Shown one piece after another: positions 21,881 through 33,334 of a stretch of DNA of 64,000 bases. The DNA is from Thinopyrum elongatum. Taxonomy: Eukaryota > Streptophyta > Magnoliopsida > Poales > Poaceae. Each line of letters begins with the position of its first letter. Within the stretch, counting starts at the first letter, position 1. The position numbers and the translations under genes are program-made. Below the pieces are notes generated by a model. That model saw only the letters and a program-made list of their open reading frames with translations, had not been told where the DNA came from and did not search any database. Location: assembly GCA_011799875.1 (NCBI GenBank), contig CM022303.1:736976939-737040938 (forward strand), read 5' to 3'.

Positions 21881-23091
21881 CCTCTGTTACACAGGGTTTG
21901 GAAGTACCTATCCAGCCCAAGGGGAACGTGAAGCATCAGGCCGGCTCCCCACAAATCGTGCAACACTGCGCCTTTAATGATCCTCACTTGTCCTTGATAT
22001 CCAAAGCGGCTTTGCTTTACCCCATTTTTCTCTTTACCAATAAGCCCATCCCTTTCGAGTTGACAAAGCTGCACATGCGCAGACACACACACACACCGAC
22101 ATCCACCACTACACTTGCAACACATGCAATGCTAGCATTTCCTTCTGCTGGCTGCTGCAACAGAGCTCTCCAAGCCATGTACACCCATGGAACTGGCCCT
22201 ACTTAGACAGATATGCTAAAAGATAAAAGCTTTGGCTCTGATGCGCAGTTGATTAGCAGCCGAGATTGCTCTAGTTGTTCTTTCCTGTGCAGCTGGTTTG
22301 ACTTTCTGCAGTGTGAATCACATGATGTCCTGCTTAAAAAAGCATAAGCACATCTAATGTTCTCTCTGCACTTCTTCCTTAGCCTTATGATTGCATACTT
22401 GCATTTATTCTTTGATGAACCGATAGGTCTGCCCATGGATGTGTGGTTTTGTCGGTTGAAACTACTAATTTTTAGGCCGTACTCAATGTTGTTCTGTTCT
22501 GTCCTCGAAATCGAAAGATAGTGAAACCCTGCCGGATTACGATCGTATGAAAAAGGAAAACAAGTGTAAGACACAGCCTCGACCCAGTACAAGCTTGGCT
22601 TTCAAATCTACAACTTGGCATGTGGCTGCGAAACTAAACAGGCCACCTCTGCTAGCTTTGGAGTCGCATCTCCAAGCCACAAATAAGCAGTGGCTTTACA
22701 GTGAGATTCTCTGTACTGCTCACACACCTTGTCTCTGTTGCCACATGATTTGGCAGCCACTGTTCTACATGCCGATCACACATCATCTCCTGCCACTGTG
22801 GCAAGATATAGTAGTTGGTAGGTTCTGTTTCTGCGATGTAGTTTTTCTGTAGAAGAATATTTAAGCTCTCCATTTTTTTGGCAACAATCATATCTCCTTG
22901 TGAAACACATGTCATCCCCATAGTCATGCTGTGGCCGTTTAAAAAAAAGTGTCATACTGTGGCACCAACGGACAATGGGGGCTACTTGCCTCTCTGATGT
23001 GAGGCTTACTAGCTAGCTAGATAACATTTGCCAGTTGATGGTGTGAAAAATACAGCTTTCTCATTCAAGATGTCAGCTCTCACTGGCCACC
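21881..23091. other. Unassigned intergenic DNA, homologous to 47.4-48.5 kb
   Basis: 21930-22050 matches 47450-47575 (GGCTCCCCACAAATCG, ATCCAAAGCGGCT, TTACCCCATTTT). GATTAGCAGCCGAGATTG at 22250 recurs at 47927. 22700-23090 matches 23985-24330 and 48270-48590 (TCTCTGTTGCCACAT, GGCACCAACGGACAATGGGG, CTCTGATGTGAGG). A CA microsatellite lies at 22083-22096. Several ORFs of 80-129 codons exist but none has a recognisable domain. Confidence 0.5.
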
Positions 23092-24490
23092 AGATTCAAG
23101 ACACCTTCTGCTGCACAGTTGCACTAGAACTGATAATCATGAGCCTAATTAAATTAGGAAAAAGTTGTTTATGATGTCGAGTGCACCTATTATTACTTAC
23201 TATATCTCGTTCGTCGGTTCATCTCGGGATTGACGTGGTGGCCGAAGCCATGTCAGACTATTATCACGTGTGCTGTAGTATTAGTATCGACTCCTGTAGG
23301 CGCTCCTTTCTATGTGCTGGTATCCTATCCCGTGACCGTGAGTGAGAGAGAGGTTGAGAAGTCGTGTGGCGCTGGTTGCTTCTAGGCTGTAGCTGCTGTC
23401 TCTTCTGTCACCTCCTCCGGGGTCCACCACCCTGCCTCTCTCTCTTAAATGTTCTTTAACATGCATGCATAGCTCTACTGACCACCCAAGCATCACGCTC
23501 TCTGAGAACCGAGCGTTGCTTGGGTTGGCTAGCAGTGCGCGTGCGTTCACTGCATGCATATTGGACACTTGCACATGCTCTCTGTTAGCTTCTGTACACT
23601 GCGCCATAAACCCCCTTGTTGACCCGTCACCACTGACGGGCTCAAAGAACTCATCACTAGCACTACATACCACTGATGGGCGGCCGAGCAACCGTCAATG
23701 ATAACATCAGAGGATATCCCAATTTAGCTTGGCGCGGTGGAGACGCTCCCGAGGCGTCAGCAAGGTCCTGGTGAGGCATTGATGAGAGGATACCACCAAG
23801 TGTTTCGGGCTCGATGGTCCCAACCCTTTTTTTTTGTTTTGTTTCTGGCTTAGTGCTACCACCAACAAGTGTTGGGTACGTCAGTGATCTTCTCTAGCAC
23901 CACTGACCAGAGGATAGCGATGGGCGACACCATCGGTCGGGGGAGGGGTTTTTTCACCCGTCACTGGAGTACTGTTCAGGGGCAGTGGTACTGGTCACAC
24001 ACCTGTCTCTGTTGCCACATGGTTTAGCAGCCACTGTTCTGCCACTCGCCACTGAGACCAGTTCCTGTTACTGCCCTGCAGTTTTTCTGTAGTGGAATAT
24101 TTGGGCTGCCGCGAGGTCATACACCTCCTTGTGGAACACATGCCATGTCACTGCTGGAACGGATAACCGCGATTGAACCCTTACCCCGGCCACACCGTGG
24201 CACCAACGGGCAATGGGGGTACTTGCCTATCTGATGTGAGGTTTACTAGCTAGATAGATAGGAGTACCATTTGCCACATGATGGTGTAAAAAGTATACAT
24301 CTTTATCACTCAAGATCTCAGCTCTCACTGCCCATCAAATTTAGACACCTTCTGCTGCACGGTTCTAATAGTACATAATCATGAACCTGATTAATTACTA
24401 GCACTTGACAAAGGATGTGACGAGACGTGTATCTTATTATTTCATTCACTACGGTGCGCAAGATTTTAGGTAGGCACAGCCTCTTGCTAG
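23092..24490. other. Unassigned intergenic DNA with degenerate repeat copies
   Basis: 23092-23160 and 24345-24480 are old copies of the dispersed repeat (GACACCTTCTGCTGCAC, ATAATCATGA). 23985-24330 duplicates 22700-23090. The stretch 23281-23980 has no family I recognise; it contains GTCACCACTGACGGG-type words and a 136-codon minus frame without features. Confidence 0.45.
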
Positions 24491-24492
24491 TA

Positions 24493-24540
24493 CTACCTCT
24501 GTCCCATAATATAAAACGTTTATATTATGGGACCATGGAG
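24493..24540. mobile_element. 48-bp Stowaway-type MITE
   Basis: The whole element is almost one palindrome. The left arm CTACCTCTGTCCCATAATAT and the right arm ATATTATGGGACCATGGAG meet around AAAACGTTT. The target duplication TA lies at 24491-24492 and 24541-24542. The arms match the Stowaway terminus CTCCCTCYGTCCCATAATAT common in Triticeae. Typical members are 80 bp or longer, so nearly all internal sequence is missing. Confidence 0.85.
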
Positions 24541-24542
24541 TA

Positions 24543-26340
24543 CAATATTTCATTTTATTTCAAGTACAAGTTTCTCTTATGGCACTGCTAACCAACATGT
24601 CTAACGCTGCTTGTGATCATTATTTGGCAAAACAATCAATGCTAGACGTACTCCATGCAATAATCTAAATTTATATTTTTCTAAAATATATCTCTTGCAG
24701 CAATTTAGCTAAAAAAGAAATAGAAGAAATGTCATGAGGTACCTTAACAACTCCTCAACATGAACAGCAATAGCACTAGTAGCGCTGTTACTGCTTGAGT
24801 CAGTAACATGGATGGTTTTTATTGTAGAAACAAAAATAATAAAAATACTACAGTTGATATATATGCGAGTGTGGCCTTTAAATTCCAGCAGCAAGGAGGG
24901 TGCGACCCTCACTTCACTTGCTCCTCGCCTCTCACTCCTCTTCCTCTCCCTCTGTAGCAAATCTCTAAAGGCTCCCTCCGCCCGGCGGCCAATGGTGTGC
25001 CGGGGTTGCCACCGCCGCGCAAAGATGGTTGTCGTCGTCAAGGTGCAAGGGGAGCAAGAGCTGATGGATCGATGGGTTATCTGATTCGTCGGAGCTGTGT
25101 GCAACTGTGCATGCATGTAGTCAAGTCTAACGCTTGGCTGGTGTTGGTTCGTTCGGTTGGTTTTTCGTTAGCAGATTTCATTTCTCGCGCCGTACGTACG
25201 TATTCTTGGGATTAAAATCTCTAGGTACCAATATTACCATGCTAGCTATGAACGCCAGTGTTACCATTTTTATGTTTGAATCCAGCAACTTTCCACATCA
25301 TCGCCTCATTTGAAGGCATTTTCCCTTCTGTTTCAGAATTCGTAGAGCTGGTAGAGTGAAACTCGTAGACCCAAATGGATGTGGAGCCTCTGTCAAAAAA
25401 AGAGACAGTATGTGTAGCCGGATGGATCCGTGGCGCTCCGTCTGCTGAGACGTTCGTTCACACTCTGGTATATATGCAATCAACTCGACCGTTTATTTAT
25501 CTCTTATGGTTTCTTTGAAACGATCGTGGATGCCATTCATACATATTCTCAAACTACGGCACTGAGCGATTTTTTTGCCGGGACGACGAATCCATCCGGG
25601 GTCCAACAGCTACGGCTTCGGCTTGTCAATACTATTAATCAGCACCCCCACCCGGTACGTGTTGGGTCGACGAAGCATCGGTAATGGGAGGATGGCCATG
25701 GTGGGATTGTAATCTGGGGTGCCACAATTGCTGGCTCACAATTTGGAGTGGCAACAAATGGAGCAACGAGGTGGGTGGAGCAGTAGGCCTCCGCTGCCTT
25801 GGTGTCTGGGTGGGCCATCGTCGTCTCGGCTCCGGGTTGCCGGATGTGACCGTGAGCATTGGTGCTGGTGCAGGCGCCATGTTACAGCATCTCCAACAAT
25901 GCCATATTCTCACACTACGGCAATACATGGAGGGGCAATTATTCCGAGAGAGATGTTTCATTGTTGATAAACTTTCATACCATAGCCAGGAGAAAAAACT
26001 TCGTTGAAAATTTCAGATGAATTTGTGAAATCAACGGTTTTTGGTATGGGGCGTGAAAATGTAATCTCGGCCGAAAATTTCGTTCAAATATGAAGAACTC
26101 CCAGGCATGACCGTTCTAAAGAAAATAAATGTTAATGCTATCACCAACTATATTGTTGTGCATTGGTGGAGTGCCTTTGTGCTACTCTGTCAATTGTGGG
26201 TTCGAGTTTCAAGGTCTACACTTAATTTTAATAAATATTTTAAAACCTAGAATTTGAGTTTGACAGAATTTTTTGAACTATTTCTATGATATTTCATAGA
26301 TTTCACGAAAATTGCGAATCTCAGTCAGTTGCGAAAACAC
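24543..26340. other. Unassigned intergenic DNA
   Basis: No terminus, domain or repeat assigns this stretch. 24880-25080 is a GC-richer island with CT-rich runs that looks like a promoter or 5' UTR, but no supported gene follows. The 107-codon frame at 25684-26007 overlaps a minus frame of similar size and shows no motif. Confidence 0.4.
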
Positions 26341-26579
26341 TAAATTCAGACACTACGGCTACACAGTACTAGCTAGTGCCATTAATGATGAGAACATAGT
26401 TAATTAGCACCTAGTAACAAGGACACGATGAGATGATTATTTTATTATTTTATTCACTACGAAGCACAATATGTTAAGAAAAAATGGTTAGTGAGATCTG
26501 ATCACTTGGCTGAAGGAGATCGAGAGGAAAAAATAGTTAGTGGGGATGAAATTTACAGTTAGATACTAGGATACGGCTA
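26341..26579. repeat. Dispersed intergenic repeat, copy 3
   Basis: The same word order as 21598-21880 (ATTCAGACACTACGGC, CAGTACTAGCTAGTGCC, AGCACCTAGTAACAAGGACA, AGTTAGTGGGGATGAAATT, ATACTAGGATACGGCTAA). It is cut on the right by the Copia LTR fragment. Confidence 0.7.
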
Positions 26580-27780
26580 ACGAAACATTTCTGGTATGAT
26601 GTTTTTTCTCAGATACATTTTTGGTTACTCCGAAACATTTTTGGTTTTCTCTCTGAAACTTTTTCGTCGTCTCCAAAACTTTTTCGTCGACTTTCTCTCT
26701 TGAACAATTTCAGTGTCTCCGAAACTTTTCGGGTGACTTTCTCTCCCGAACTATTCCAATGTCTCCGAAACTTTTCCGGTGACTTTCTCTCTGGAGTGTC
26801 TCCGAAACTTTTCCGGTGACTTTCTCTCTGACTCCTTAAGTGTGAAACCTGGTATTCAACATATAGATGACCCTTAAGTGTGTGACCCTTTAGGTTCGGT
26901 TAAATATAGACATGACCGAAACTCTTTCCGATCAATGATCAATAGCGGAACTGTGGACATCCATATTGATCCCTATACCCACAAGAATGAATATTCAAGT
27001 GAACCTTTAGTTACCGAATGCTGTTCCTATTGCTTCGTGACATGTTACAAATAACCGAGGTGAGATTTATTGGCATCCACGTGAATCAATAACTTGTTCA
27101 CTATGCCAGTTACCTCGTTACCGGTTTTTGTTCTCTATTCTCATTCCCGCTTTCTGGCATCCCTTGTGATCAAATCACATTGTGTCTGGCCAGACGATGA
27201 TGGATACCGTAACACCAAGAGGGCCCGAAGAATATATCTCCATCCTCGGAGGAGCAAATCCCAATCTTGAGCTATCTAGTTCCTTGTCATACTTTTTCGT
27301 GAACCCGTAAGCCGCCGTAATAGCCACCCTATTACAGATGACGTTTAACAAACCCCAAAGTTTATGACGCAAGTGTGAATGAACTCGATACTCTCATGGT
27401 CTAAGGAATTATGCAAATGAATAACTTTCTTTGAGTTATTAACCATTAACTTGTGACGAATGTATCTCATAGCATGACATCATTTGGGTCGATTCAACAC
27501 GAGTGTTCGTCTAACATTGTGTCCTCAAAGTTGCCGTCATAGACATGCCCATGACCAGGAAAACGTAATCATCATGCAACACTTGAGCTAGTCTTAGAGG
27601 CATGACTAGGAATACATTTTACCATTTATTATTCGACATGTGCATATGAGTTTACCTCTGAGACTTTATGTATATACGGATTCAAGGACCATTGCAGTTA
27701 TAGCATGGAATGTAAACATAATTAAAAATATGGAAATAAATAATAACATTTATTATTGCCTCTAGGGCATATTTCCTACA
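26580..27780 (-). mobile_element. Truncated Copia LTR, minus strand
   Basis: The right end (GCCTCTAGGGCATATTTCCTACA, complement of TGTAGGAAATATGCCC) and the body match the LTRs at 1520-3673, including GTGTCTGGCCAGACGATGATGG, CAACACTTGAGCTAGTC and GGTTCGGT. About 950 bp of the distal (TATA-containing) half is missing on the left. A CCGAAAC-rich part at 26580-26840 is repeated more often here than in the full LTRs. Confidence 0.85.
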
Positions 27781-29231
27781 GTTTGCTAGTGCACACAGAG
27801 AGATATGGCCCCTGGAGTTACGAGAAGTTTGCTATAAACTTCTGCGAGAGTTATTTGCGCAGCAGAGAAGTATGCTAAATCTTTGAGGAGTATGCTACCG
27901 AGAAGTTTGCATGTCGGAGTCGACCCCTAAAAATATTGCTGAGCGGAAGCAATTGCTATGGAGAACGGTCCGAGAGATTTGATTGCAGCGGAGAAGAATG
28001 ATGATCGCGTGAAGACTTAGTTCTTTTTCATAGTTTCATTTTCATCAATTGAATCATCGGACCACCGTACTATTCAGAGGGGTTCAAACATTTTGAGACT
28101 TTTATCTATGCTGATGCTTAACCGAGATATATCCCAAGTGAGTTGAGAGAGATCTCTACGTGCGTGGAGTTATTACTCATAAGCCATTGACGAAGTTCTT
28201 CTGGGCTTCGAGAGATGCTCAAGCAGTGGAGTCAGCTTTACTTGTTCCTCAAATAAAGTTGCCATGTGAGTTTGAAAACCGACCATTGGAAAAGTGTCGG
28301 TCGGCCATTGGTTGGTCCATAGGCCCTGATTGGTCATTTCACCCTCGGGATTGCTCCGGCTATAAATAGCCACCCCCTCCAACCATTGCTGGTTGTCTGC
28401 TCCGTGTGATTTGACAAGTGTTGTCAAAGCACCCCTCTCTGAGAGATTTGAGCGATTTTTTTTGAGAGAAAACCCCAGAGCCGAACACTTAGATAGTAGT
28501 TGAGCATCACATAGATCTAAGTTGATAGTTCTTAAGCCTATTACTCTTCTGAGCTACATACTCTCTAGACGGTTAGGCGTCTGTCTAGAGTGACTAAGAG
28601 TAATTGTACTCACAGAAAACAAAGTCTGTTGAAGGTTTGGAGATCACCGAGAAGTATCTACCATGAGTAAAATCAACTAAAGTTCGAGGAACTTCACGTT
28701 GATGAGAATAGGACGGAGAGAGGTTTGCTCCTATGTTTAATCACAAGTCTCTCCAACCAGACATTGCTCTTTTACAGTAGAGTTTACTGGTCGAACAAAC
28801 AACTTGTGACCATCGAGCACCACTAGTTCTTTCTCATTACCGATTACCGCATTACTTTCAGGAATTTTCTTTTGGTTGAGTTATCTCTCGTGTGGTTGTT
28901 CATCAGTGACTCTGTATATTCATTTACCTCGTGCATTTCTATCTGAGTTGATATCATGTTTAGTTTCATTTTAATTCTCATAATTCTTAGGACGATTTGT
29001 TACTATGTCTACAAGCTCCTCATCTCATGCTATGAGTTATTCTTCTAGCCTCTGTTCTGATAGATTTCTTATCTTTGTTTGCTTAGTTCTTTTTTCTAAG
29101 TGTGTTCCTTCAGTAGCTTATCTTCTCGTTGTACTGCTTCTCATAGTTAATTCTGTTGTGCTGTGCTCAGAGTTTTGAGTATGTCATTTGCAGCAATTTT
29201 AAATCTACAATTGGTATTCTTAGATCCTACA
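27781..29231 (+). repeat. 5' LTR of the non-autonomous element
   Basis: About 1450 bp. The TATA box TATAAATA is at 28361-28368. The distal end differs from the 3' LTR: a CTCAGAGTTTTGAGTATGTC copy and a CTACAATTGGTATT copy of downstream leader sequence lie at 29166-29193 and 29205-29218. The left edge abuts the truncated Copia LTR directly. Confidence 0.82.
28361..28368 (+). promoter_or_regulatory. TATA box in the 5' LTR
   Basis: TATAAATA followed by GCCACCCCCTCC. The same box is conserved in the 3' LTR at 46424-46431. Confidence 0.7.
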
Positions 29232-29232
29232 A

Positions 29233-29245
29233 TTGGTATTAGAGC
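29233..29245 (+). other. Primer binding site, tRNA-iMet type
   Basis: TTGGTATTAGAGC, one base from the usual TGGTATCAGAGC site, placed directly after the LTR end CTACA. Confidence 0.8.
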
Positions 29246-29298
29246 AAGGTCCTCCTTAACTCCGCTCATTTAGGTCTAACCACCTCAGAGTTTTGAGT

Positions 29299-29700
29299 AT
29301 GTCATTTGCAGTAAACTTCAAGTCTGCCAAGAAGATTCCTGTCTTTGATGGGAAAGACAAACCCTTCTAGAAGGAGAAGATGAAGATCTCTGGCCTGTGG
29401 TCGAGAATGGCTACGTCATTGAAGATGACCATTATATCATGCCTTAAGAGAAGAAACTTATGCATCTGGATGCTCAAGCCAATGATGTGATATACAATCA
29501 TCTCTCAAAGACTCAATTCCTTAGTTACAGAAGATTGGAGAAGTCTCAGGATTTCTGGGACAGACTTGAGAAGATTAATGAAGGGGTATCTACTCAGAAA
29601 GAGACTCGCATTAATATTCTTTGGAACAAGGTCAATCACTTCAAAAGGATTGGAAATGAAACTGTCCAAGAAGCATTTGATCGCCTGAGTGATGTTGACA
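29299..29700 (+). pseudogene. Copia-type gag fragment (UBN2-like)
   Basis: The frame begins MSFAVNFKSAKKIPVFDGKD after the primer site and is stopped early by TAG in PF*KEKMK. A second frame from 29460 has the gag helical core: YNHLSKTQFLSYRRLEKSQ, then WDRLEKINEGVSTQKETRI and FKRIGNETVQEAFDRLSD. This pattern fits the UBN2 gag domain of plant Copia elements, which forms the capsid. It is cut at about 29700, where LTR-like sequence begins, before any zinc knuckle. Confidence 0.75.
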
Positions 29701-30513
29701 ATGACGGGGACATCTCCGTCATCTCCATCACCAACAACTTCTCCTCTATTCTCATGGTGATGTGTTAGTAGTTCATCTTCATGGCTGATGGTATGTACTA
29801 GTAGCTATGTGTTGATCTCTCTCTCTCTCTCTCTCTCTCATGTTCTTGAAGGATTCGATCTTGATGTATCATGAGCTTTATTAATATAGTTGGATATTGT
29901 CTTGTTCATGTCCCTCTATCCTTTTTGTGGTGACTTGAGTCTTACTCTTTGAAGTTTCTTTGTGTTGGATTGAATACTTTGGATTTGAGATTACATGATG
30001 CAAGTCTAGTAATTAACTTGCGAACACCCGTAGTGACATTGGGGTACTCTTAGCATAAAGGTTGAAATATAGTATCATATGGTGTTGTCCTAGTATGATT
30101 TCTGGGACAATCCGTGGTATGTTTGTGGGTGGTTCAATAGATCAAGATTGGATAGACAACTTTGAGGTGGTTTGCTGTTAAGCGCACCTACACGATTTCA
30201 TCCTACTTTCTCTGATAGAATAGAAACTTTGGAGTGATTCTTTGTTGCACTTTGAGGGATCATCATGTGGTTTAATTATGTTAATGATGCTGAGAGTAGG
30301 AACTAGCAAAAGTATGAACCCTAGGACTTGTTTCCAAGCATTGAGATGCCGTTTTTACTCACTTTTGTTACTTGTTGCCTTGTTGTTTTTATTTGTTCAG
30401 ATTACAAAAAGTTATTTCTACCATCCACATTACCCACCTATCATCATCTCTTCGCTAAACTAGTGCACCTATACAACTGACAATTGTATTAGGTGTGTTG
30501 GGGACAAAAGAGA
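29700..30513 (+). repeat. LTR-like copy A (left-truncated)
   Basis: Homologous to the right two-thirds of copy B: GTAGTTCATC, GTATGTACTAGTAGCTATGTG, a TC microsatellite (29819-29840), CCTAGGACTTGTTTCCAAGCA, CTAGTGCACCTATACAA, GTGTGTTGGGGACA. It ends exactly where copy B begins. The ORFs inside are non-coding. Confidence 0.7.
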
Positions 30514-31860
30514 TGATACGTCTCCAACATATCTATAATTTATGAAGTATTCATGCCATGTTTACAACAATTTTATATGGTTTTGGTGCACTTTTATATG
30601 ATTTTTATGGAACTAACCTATTGACCTAGTGCCCAGTGCCACTTGCTGTTTTCTGCATGTTTTTGGCTTTCAGAAAATCCATACCAAGTGAAGTCCAAAT
30701 GCCACGAAACTTTACGGTGATTTTTTATGGACCAAAAGAGACCCAAGCAGTACCGGAGGTGAACCATGGGGGTGGACAGAGGAGCCACGAGCCTGGGGGG
30801 CGCGCCCACCCCCTAGCGCACACTCCTTGAGCTCGTCAGTCCCTCATGGGCCCTCCTGACGTGAAATCAACGCCATATATTCCTATAAATATAGAAAACC
30901 CCGAAAAGAAAGCTAGAACTTCCGCTCCGCCGTCGCAAGCCTCTGTTCCGAAGCGATCTCATCTAGAGCACTTTTCTGGCACCCTGCTGGAGGGGGAAAT
31001 CACCATCGGAGGCCATCTTCATCATCCTGGCGGTCTCCATGGTGAGGAGGGAGTAGTTCATCCTCGGGGCTGAAGGTATGTACCAGTAGCTATGTGTTTG
31101 ATCTCTCTCTCTATCTCTCTCATGTTCTTGATCCGGCACGATCTTGATGTAACCTTGGGCTTTGTTAATATAGTCGGATCATATGGTGTTTTTCCCTCTC
31201 CATCTTGTTGTGATGAATTGAGTCTTGCTCTTTGAGGTTTCATTATGTTGGATTGAATATTGGATTTGAGATCACTTGATGTATGTCTTGCATGTGGATA
31301 CCCACGGTGTCAATGGGGTATTCTATTGAGTCACTTGATATATGTTTTGGTATTCAACTTGCGGATTCCCGTGGTGACATTGGGGTAATCTAGGCACATA
31401 GGTTGATACACGTTTTCGTCCTATGTTCTCCGATAGAAACTTCGGAGTGATTCTTTGTCACACATTGAGGGATTGTTATATGATTCAATTATGTTAGCAC
31501 TGTTGAGAGATTGCACTAGTGAAAGTATGAACCCTAGGCCTTGTTTCCAAGCACTGCAATACCGTTTGTGCTCACTTTTGTTACTTGTTACCTTGCTGTT
31601 TTTATATTTTCAGATTACAAAAACCTATATCTACTATCAATACCACACTTGTATCATCATTCCTTCACTGAACTAGTGCACCTATACAATTTATCATTGT
31701 ATTGGGTGTGTTGGGGACACAAGAGATTCTTTATATTTGATTGCGGGTTGTTTCAGAGAGACCATCTTCATCCTACACCTCCCAGTGATTGATGAACCTT
31801 AGGTCATCCACTTGAGGGAAATTTGCTGCTATCCTACAAAACTTTCTGCTTGGAGGCCCA
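30514..31860 (+). mobile_element. LTR-like copy B (probable solo LTR)
   Basis: It begins TGATACGTCTCCAACATATC and ends CTTGGAGGCCCA. The start is shared by several abundant Triticeae Gypsy-type LTRs. Flanks AGAGA (30509-30513) and AGAAA (31861-31865) match at 4 of 5 bases, so a TSD is possible. A TATA-like box TATAAATATAG lies at 30883-30893. It ends next to resumed internal sequence of the surrounding non-autonomous element. Confidence 0.6.
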
Positions 31861-32887
31861 AGAAAGTCAGTGATCCCCATCCAAATGATGTTGAGTTCAA
31901 TTTTCGGATGTCCTATTTCATTCTCTGCAAAACTCTCTGCCCAACCGTTTGTCCCCGAAGGATTTTTGGTGTTCTTCGGAATGTTCTCTATGCAATTTCT
32001 TGTTGTGGCACTTTCAATATTAAGGATTTATTACTTCAGAATATAGCAGATGCTGCTGAGATTGCTCTCGCCCCAAAGATTAACGCTCCTTGGATTTAAA
32101 AACTCATCAATATGGCTCAAATCAAGCGCTATATCTGTCGACATGGCCCAAAGTATTTCACTCCTCCTGTTAGTGACACATTGATGGTTCTGCAAGAAAA
32201 TGCAAAGGGAAAAACTCACAGTGCCAAGGAGAAGAATGTTGTCAGCTCTGATCCTGCAAATCCTCTGCTCTATGACGTATGTGTTCGCACCCAACAGCTG
32301 CTTAACAAACATCTTTGTCAAGATAGGAAGGGGAAGGAACACTTAGCCTCCGAGATAAATCATGTCGCAAATGCGGCCGGGCTAATTCTTCTCACTGTCA
32401 AGGAAGATAATCGTCGCTCCGAAAACTTCTCAGGAAATTCTTCTCGAATTAGCAACTCAAGCACGCTAGCATCATGAAGAAATACGATTATATTGATGCA
32501 TTTAAGGAACTCAAGTAGGCTAGCATCATGAAGAAATACAATTATATTGATGCATTTAAGGTTGTGCGCAAATGCAGAGAAACTCCTCCCCTTCCGATAA
32601 GATCAACGACTACAAATCTGATTTATCTCAATGAGGAAGATATTATTGAAGAATCTGAAGCTACCTCACTACAGTTCTAGAAAGGAGAAGAGCAAATTCA
32701 TCAAGACCACCCTGATGGCCCCACGGATCCTGTCATTCCCAAAGAGAATGAAGCTGAAGACAATGCTGCCTCTTCGGATGCAGATACTAACTCAGGCACA
32801 ACTTCTTCAGCCGGCAACCTCGTAGATCATTCTTTGGATTCATCTTCATCGAGCGATTTTGGATTCTCATCTTCTTCAGGCATGTAG
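31861..32887 (+). pseudogene. Unrecognised ORF of the non-autonomous element
   Basis: The frame starts within KKVSDPHPNDVEFNFRMSYF and is hydrophobic/helical to about 32098 (ILCKTLCPTVCPRRIFGVLR, NIKDLLLQNIADAAEI). A stop (PWI*KLI, 32097-32099) follows, then a Lys-rich stretch from 32112. After a 54-bp tandem duplication it enters an acidic Ser-rich tail (NEAEDNAASSDADTNSGTTS to SSSSSDFGFSSSSGM) ending TAG 32885-32887, with another TAG in LQF*KGEEQ. I do not recognise the family. It may be a capsid-like or captured gene; it shows no RT, integrase or protease motif. Confidence 0.5.
32465..32563 (+). repeat. 54-bp tandem duplication in the unknown ORF
   Basis: GCTAGCATCATGAAGAAATA starts at 32465 and again at 32519 and continues through GATTATATTGATGCATTTAAGG with one difference. 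It repeats the peptide KKYDYIDAFK (second copy KKYNYIDAFK). The downstream frame is kept because 54 is divisible by 3, but the first copy ends in TAG (AAGTAG). Confidence 0.85.
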
Positions 32888-33334
32888 ACTGCCTCATGTT
32901 CTTCGACAACTTTTTGACACTTGTTGACAAAAAGGGGGAGAAGACATCGAGAGTTTAGAAACAGTCTTTTGCAGGGTTGGATTTTTTTGTCGAGTTTACA
33001 ACACTTGTCCTTCAATTTGATTCTTATCGTGTTGTAAAACTCTCATGATACTCTGAGACAGTTATGTAATGTTTATAACCCCTCCTGCCATATTATTCCT
33101 CGAGACTTATTTTGCAGGTGGAATTATTATCAGAGTTCTCTTTGGATGCACTCGATTATTCTTCGATCATATTATTCTTCAGTGCAATCCATTATTCTCG
33201 ATGATATCAAAATATCTTTTGAATAGTTTATCCTAAATATGTAGGTTATCTAAAAGCAAATATTTCAATACTGCATACATTTTGGGGGAGCTTATTTTAT
33301 ATCTTCGAGTTATTTACTTCTCCGCATGTTACCT
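32888..33334. other. 3' internal region of the non-autonomous element
   Basis: Non-coding T-rich sequence after the ORF, including GACAAAAAGGGGGAGAAGAC, a purine run often seen after Triticeae Copia gag genes. It is cut at 33334 by the Tekay insertion (TSD TACCT, 33330-33334). Confidence 0.5.

Noticed and set aside
24812..25216. Candidate promoter and first exon of a host gene
   Set aside because: CT-rich leader-like sequence is present but no downstream exon, domain or splice pattern supports a gene.
25635..26007. Overlapping plus and minus ORFs of about 107 codons
   Set aside because: Both strands are open in the same place with low-complexity composition; no motif.
31455..31792. ORFs of 73 and 83 codons in the LTR-like copy B
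   Set aside because: Equivalent sequence in copy A is not conserved as protein; non-coding LTR.
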